Assembly: GCA_017555845.1 (NCBI GenBank) | Contig: JAFZFO010000014.1 | Coordinates: 1 to 44,336, forward strand | Length of the DNA stretch: 44,336 bases | Origin: Bacteroidaceae bacterium | Lineage (GTDB): Bacteria; Bacteroidota; Bacteroidia; Bacteroidales; Bacteroidaceae | Direction: 5' to 3' | Translations under genes and position numbers: made by a program | Shown here: in pieces, positions 40,530 through 44,336 of the stretch | Layout of the letters: each line of letters begins with the position of its first letter | How positions within the stretch are numbered: position 1 is the stretch's first letter | Notes under the pieces: generated by a model | Told to the model about the DNA's origin: nothing | The model's input: only the letters and a program-made list of their open reading frames with translations | Databases searched by the model: none

Positions 40530-40664
40530 CTATACCCTTTCCCCTTTAACCTTTTTCCTTTGCCCTTTTTCACTTTAACCTGTTGACGATGCCTCCGGAT
40601 TAACCGTTAAACATTAATCGTTCAACGTTCATCGTTAATCGTTCAACGTTCATCGTTAATCGTT
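40530..40664. repeat. Heptads, block 8, reaching into the RluA-type gene
   Basis: CCTTTAA and CCCTTTT words, then a GACGATGCCTCCGG word as near 14162 and 14240, then CGTTAAA, CATTAAT, CGTTCAA, CGTTCAT and CGTTAAT. The last unit supplies the codons AAC GAT TAA (minus strand) that end the next gene. Confidence 0.8.
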
Positions 40665-41540
40665 TAGCAGTTTCTCGAAGCAGAAAGGTACGGGTGTCTC
40701 AAAACGGAGATGCTTGCCGGTAACGGGATGGGTGAAACAGAGCATGTAGGCATGCAGGCCAAGACGGTGCATGGGATCCTCATCGCTGCCATACTTGCGG
40801 TCGCCGACAACGGGGTGGCCAAGCTGGGCCATGTGGACACGAATCTGGTTCTTGCGGCCGGTCTCGAGCTCACATTCAACGAGCGAATAGCCGTTAGACG
40901 AAGCCAAGACATTGTAATGTGTCACTGCATATTTACCACCATTATCAACTGGGCTTGAGTGAGTTATGAATTTCTTATCCTCGGTGAGCCATGACTGCAC
41001 GCGGCCACGTGGCTGCTCGAACTCGCCCTTGACCAGAGCAAGGTAGCGACGGTCGCTGACAAGCTGCTGCCAGCCGTTGATGAGTGACTGTTGGGTCTGC
41101 ACATCCTTGGCATAGACCATGAGTCCCGAGGTGTCGCGGTCGAGACGATGCACGAGGTGCGAGGTGTTGCGGCCACCACCTTTTTCGAGGTAGCGGTTGA
41201 GCACGGTCTGCACGGTCTGCTGGCGCGAATTGTTGCTCATGGAGAGCAAACCGGGGTGTTTGTCGATGATAAAGAGGTATGGATCCTCGAAAACGATGTC
41301 CAACTCCTTGCAATGGAATGATTTCTTGTGCTTTGAACGGTCGAGCTGCACCACATCGCCGGGCTTGAGCTCGGCAAGCGGATGAGTGGTAATTGTGTTA
41401 TTTACAAGGACTACCCTGTTGCTGATTAAAGCTTTGGCTCTATTGCGGCTCATGCCGTGCATCTTCTCCATAATGAATGCGATGAGCTGTGCGGGCTCGG
41501 TGGCCTTGAATGTAAGCAGGCTTTTTATTTTGCGTTGCAT
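40656..41540 (-). CDS. RluA/RluD-family pseudouridine synthase
   Basis: A 294-aa protein with an N-terminal S4-like RNA-binding part (MSRNRAKALISNRVVLVNN near residues 30-48) and the catalytic domain with HRLDRDTSGLMV at 131-142, in which Asp134 is the expected nucleophile, then ALVKGEF near 172 and ETGRKNQIRVHMAQLGHPVVGD near 236-257. It converts U to pseudouridine in rRNA or tRNA; the exact site is not predictable. Seventeen nt separate it from the upstream rRNA methyltransferase gene, so both are likely one RNA-modification operon. The last codons (LLND) and stop fall in a heptad repeat. Confidence 0.93.
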   Translation of the reverse strand: MQRKIKSLLTFKATEPAQLIAFIMEKMHGMSRNRAKALISNRVVLVNNTITTHPLAELKPGDVVQLDRSKHKKSFHCKELDIVFEDPYLFIIDKHPGLLSMSNNSRQQTVQTVLNRYLEKGGGRNTSHLVHRLDRDTSGLMVYAKDVQTQQSLINGWQQLVSDRRYLALVKGEFEQPRGRVQSWLTEDKKFITHSSPVDNGGKYAVTHYNVLASSNGYSLVECELETGRKNQIRVHMAQLGHPVVGDRKYGSDEDPMHRLGLHAYMLCFTHPVTGKHLRFETPVPFCFEKLLND

Positions 41541-41557
41541 ATTATACTAATTTTAAA

Positions 41558-42985
41558 TCATTTAACTTCGCGACGTTCGAGCAATACAACATTCTCGACA
41601 TGGTGTGTGTGGGGGAACATGTCGACAGGCTGCACGGCGGTTACCTTGTAGTCGGCATCGAGCAGCTGAAGGTCGCGCGCCTGGGTGGCAGGGTTGCAGC
41701 TGACGTAGACAATGCGCTTGGGGGCTGCAAAGAGGATGGTGTCGATGACATCGTTATGCATGCCGGCGCGTGGTGGGTCGGTAATGATGACATCGGGCAT
41801 GCCGTGTTCGCTGATGAAGTCGCGGGTAAGGATGTCCTTCATGTCGCCGGCAAAGAATGTGAGGTTGTCGAAGCCGTTGAGCTGGGCATTGATGCGTGCA
41901 TCGATGATGGCATCCTCGACATACTCAACACCAACAACCTTCTTGGCATTGCGGGCAACAAAGTTGGCAATGGTTCCGGTACCGGTGTAGAGGTCGTACA
42001 CTACCTCATTGCCTGTGAGGGCTGCGAAATCGCGCGCCACCTTGTAAAGGTTATAGGCCTGCTTGCTGTTTGTCTGATAGAATGACTTGGGACCTACCTT
42101 GAAGCGCAAGCCTTCCATCTCCTCATAGATGACATCGGTACCCTTGTAGGTAACGACCTCGAGATCACCAAAGGTGTCGTTGCACTTGTTGTTGATGACA
42201 TAGAGCAAAGAGGTAACCTCGGGGAAATTGTCGGCAACATATTGTAAAGTTTTTTCAAGCTGAGTTTTGTCGCTGTCGCCCTCTACCCTGGCCTGCAGAA
42301 GGAGCATGACCTCGCCGGTGGTAGAGGTGCGCAACATCATGCTGCGCAACACGCCTGAATGAGAGCGGAGGTCATAGAATGGGATATTCTCCTTGATGGC
42401 GAACTCCCTGATGCCGTTGCGAAGGCGGTTGTTAAGGCCCTGCATGAGGGCACACTCCTCGATATCGAGAACCTTGTCGAAGGCGCCGGGAATGTGGAAG
42501 CCAAGAGCGTTCATATTGTCGTACTTTGTTCCGGCCTCAACCTCGTCCCATGTGAGCCAACGTTTGTTGCTGAAAGTGAACTCGAGTTTGTTGCGGTACT
42601 CACGTGTCTGCTCGGAGCCAAGGATGGGCATGATCTCGGGCAGCTCGACCTTACCGATGCGCTTGAGGGCGTCGTGGACCTGCTGCTGCTTGTACTTGAG
42701 CTGGTGCTCATAGGCGAGGCACTGCCATTTGCAGCCACCGCAGACGCCGTAGTGCTTGCAGAAAGGCACGTCGCGCTCCTGCGAGTACTCGTGGAACTTC
42801 ACAGCCTCGGCCTCGGCATAGCTGTGTTTCTTGCGCTTGACCTGGAGGTCGACAACGTCGCCGGGAACGACAAAGGGTACAAAAACTACCAGGTCATTGA
42901 CACGTGCAAGGGCCTTACCCTCGGCTGCAACGCCTGTAATCTCAATCCGCTCGAGCAGCGGCAGCTCTTTCTTTTTTCTTGCCAT
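41558..42985 (-). CDS. rlmD: 23S rRNA (uracil-5-)-methyltransferase, RlmD/TrmA family
   Basis: Start ATG 42985 gives MARKKKELPLLERIEITG and a TRAM domain through about residue 65; an upstream ATG adds 19 unrelated residues. The 475-aa protein has an FeS-cluster type Cys set (C76, C82, C85 in FCKHYGVCGGCKW), then SAM-binding DLYTGTGTIANFVA near 325-338, DPPRAGMH near 406-413 and the catalytic-Cys loop VSCNPATQARDL near 432-443. The reaction is C5-methylation of uracil using SAM. Related RlmCD or TrmA types cannot be fully excluded, so the symbol is tentative. Confidence 0.92.
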   Translation of the reverse strand: MARKKKELPLLERIEITGVAAEGKALARVNDLVVFVPFVVPGDVVDLQVKRKKHSYAEAEAVKFHEYSQERDVPFCKHYGVCGGCKWQCLAYEHQLKYKQQQVHDALKRIGKVELPEIMPILGSEQTREYRNKLEFTFSNKRWLTWDEVEAGTKYDNMNALGFHIPGAFDKVLDIEECALMQGLNNRLRNGIREFAIKENIPFYDLRSHSGVLRSMMLRTSTTGEVMLLLQARVEGDSDKTQLEKTLQYVADNFPEVTSLLYVINNKCNDTFGDLEVVTYKGTDVIYEEMEGLRFKVGPKSFYQTNSKQAYNLYKVARDFAALTGNEVVYDLYTGTGTIANFVARNAKKVVGVEYVEDAIIDARINAQLNGFDNLTFFAGDMKDILTRDFISEHGMPDVIITDPPRAGMHNDVIDTILFAAPKRIVYVSCNPATQARDLQLLDADYKVTAVQPVDMFPHTHHVENVVLLERREVK

Positions 42986-43068
42986 TATAATCGTAATATT
43001 AATTTCACACGAAAAGAGCAGGGACACCACGCACGGGTGCAAACCACTGCAAATTACAAAATCATATA

Positions 43069-43076
43069 CAAAGATA
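43069..43076 (-). promoter_or_regulatory. -7 element of the rlmD-rluA type operon
   Basis: TATCTTTG on the minus strand, about 84 nt before the ATG. No TTTG at the expected -33 distance, where ACTTTT is found. Confidence 0.45.
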
Positions 43077-43157
43077 GGGTAAAAATCACTATAAAAGTCA
43101 TTTTTAACAGCCGAACTTAAAATTTTTAGTTTATTATAATATATTTCCGCTTATAAA

Positions 43158-43188
43158 TTTCGTGGTAAAAACATTTTTGTTATATTTG
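43158..43188 (+). promoter_or_regulatory. Promoter of ppdK
   Basis: TATATTTG (43181-43188) with TTTC (43158-43161) 19 nt upstream as an imperfect -33. A 5' leader of about 90 nt would result. Confidence 0.6.
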
Positions 43189-43282
43189 CAAATTAGTTGA
43201 GCATGCCTTTTAAGGTGCAGTGCGCAACGTGAGATCAGCTAAACATTTTTTATTTATCAACAAACAATAAACTCAAAAATTT

Positions 43283-44336
43283 ATGGCAGACAAAAGAGTC
43301 TATACCTTTGGTAATGGCCTTGCTGAAGGTAACGCGTCAATGAGAAACTTGTTGGGCGGTAAGGGTGCGAACCTTGCCGAGATGAACCTCATCGGTATTC
43401 CAGTACCTCCAGGTTTCACCATTACAACTGAGGTTTGTGGCGAATACTACAGCCTTGGTAGAGAGAAGGTAATTGAGCTTCTCAAGGCAGAAGTTCAGGC
43501 CGCAGTAAAGAACATCGAGAACTTGATGAACTCTACATTCGGCGACCCAACAAACCCATTGTTGGTTTCAGTACGTTCAGGTGCCCGCGCTTCAATGCCC
43601 GGTATGATGGACACCATCCTCAACCTCGGTCTTAACGACATCGTTGTAGAGGGTCTTGCAAAGAAGACCGGCAACGAGAAGTTCGCTTGGGACTCTTACC
43701 GCCGTTTCGTACAGATGTACGGTGACGTTGTATTGGGTATGAAGCCAACAAGCAAGGAGGAGATCGATCCATTCGAGGCTATCATCGAGAAGGTTAAGGA
43801 AGAGAACGGTGTTGTTCTTGACAAGGACCTCAGCGTTGAGGCATTGAAAGACCTCGTTGCAAAGTTCAAGGCTGCAGTTAAGGCTCAGACAGGCAAGGAC
43901 TTCCCAACAGACGCTTACGAGCAGTTGTGGGGTGCTGTTTGCGCAGTGTTCGAGTCTTGGAACAACGAGCGCGCTATCCTCTATCGTCGCATGGAGAAAA
44001 TTCCCGATGAGTGGGGTACAGCCGTTTCAGTACAGGCAATGGTATTCGGTAACATGGGTGAGACTTCTGCAACTGGTGTATGCTTCTCTCGTGACGCTGC
44101 AACAGGCGAGAACCTCTTCAATGGTGAGTACCTTATCAATGCACAGGGTGAGGACGTGGTAGCTGGTATCCGCACACCACAGCAGATTACCAAGATCGGT
44201 TCACAGCGTTGGGCTGCTTTGCAGAACATCAGCGAGGAGGAGCGTGCAAGCAAGTATCCTTCAATGGAGGAGGCTATGCCAGAGATCTACAAGGAGCTCG
44301 ACGCTATCCAGACACGCCTTGAGGACCACTACAAGG
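43283..44336 (+). CDS. ppdK: Pyruvate, phosphate dikinase, 3' end missing
   Basis: The reading frame opens at ATG 43283 and is still open at the window end, giving 351 of roughly 900 residues. The N-terminal nucleotide-binding domain is recognisable: [11 protein letters not shown] near residues 7-17, [23 protein letters not shown] near 24-46, and the phosphate-loop [24 protein letters not shown] near 94-117. PpdK interconverts pyruvate, ATP and Pi with PEP, AMP and PPi, using a swinging phosphohistidine domain that would lie beyond the window. The [15 protein letters not shown] region near 254-271 also matches. Highly expressed style codon use. Confidence 0.96.
   Translation, partial: MADKRVYTFGNGLAEGNASMRNLLGGKGANLAEMNLIGIPVPPGFTITTEVCGEYYSLGREKVIELLKAEVQAAVKNIENLMNSTFGDPTNPLLVSVRSGARASMPGMMDTILNLGLNDIVVEGLAKKTGNEKFAWDSYRRFVQMYGDVVLGMKPTSKEEIDPFEAIIEKVKEENGVVLDKDLSVEALKDLVAKFKAAVKAQTGKDFPTDAYEQLWGAVCAVFESWNNERAILYRRMEKIPDEWGTAVSVQAMVFGNMGETSATGVCFSRDAATGENLFNGEYLINAQGEDVVAGIRTPQQITKIGSQRWAALQNISEEERASKYPSMEEAMPEIYKELDAIQTRLEDHYK

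Overview
This 44.3 kb window looks like chromosome of a member of the Bacteroidales, probably Prevotellaceae-like. The signs are many promoters of the Bacteroidetes form TTTG-N19/20-TAnnTTTG with few Shine-Dalgarno sequences, the order nusB-yajC-ybbR-coaE-DUF5606 on one strand, DUF4923, DUF5606, Wzi and FAS1/DUF5108-type proteins, and a long Bacteroidetes-type NusB. The genus cannot be fixed from the sequence alone.

Layout. (1) 1-11309, core and housekeeping: the 3' part of a FAS1-domain surface protein, nadE, clpB, then convergently DUF4923 and DUF5606 genes and the operon nusB > yajC > ybbR-like > coaE. (2) 11310-18763: a C-rich stretch with a pyruvyl-transferase/GT2 pair, a UDP-sugar dehydrogenase, a WecG/TagA/CpsF glycosyltransferase and two sigma-like genes, separated by unusual repeat-filled spacers. 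(3) 18764-32749: an AT-rich, almost gapless polysaccharide operon with a flippase, F420-type FeS protein, pyruvyl transferase, three GT2, MBOAT plus SGNH acyl-transfer pair, Wzy-like polymerase, two GT4 and an acyltransferase-3. (4) 32750-36767: an accessory patch with a gene fragment, a candidate small RNA, a 64-aa ORF, an orphan tail-fibre/pyocin-knob-like protein and a nucleotidyltransferase. (5) 37053-39271: a second WecG/TagA/CpsF gene overlapping wzi. (6) 39905-44336: housekeeping again, with a small peptidoglycan-binding-type protein, an RluA-family pseudouridine synthase, an RlmD/TrmA-type methyltransferase and the 5' part of ppdK.

Regions 2-5 together make a capsule or exopolysaccharide locus. 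Ugd supplies uronic acid precursors. GT2, GT4 and WecG-type enzymes build the repeat unit. Pyruvyl, O-acyl and possibly nucleotidyl enzymes decorate it. Wzx and Wzy move and polymerise it, and Wzi works at the outer membrane. No initiating phosphoglycosyltransferase, Wza or Wzc, and no UpxY/UpxZ regulators were recognised inside the window.

The least expected feature is the non-coding DNA around this locus. Spacers are filled with degenerate tandem heptamers (CGTTAAT, CCTTTAA, TTTTCAG types) in which two larger structured repeats are embedded. One is a ~92-nt nested inverted repeat present four times, two forward on the left of the locus and two reverse on the right. Heptads also run into coding DNA: inside ugd and at the 3' ends of wzi and the rluA-type gene. 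Two WecG paralogues bracket the locus as ~0.74 kb direct repeats with a conversion-like tract. NadE has lost the expected catalytic cysteine of its glutaminase domain.
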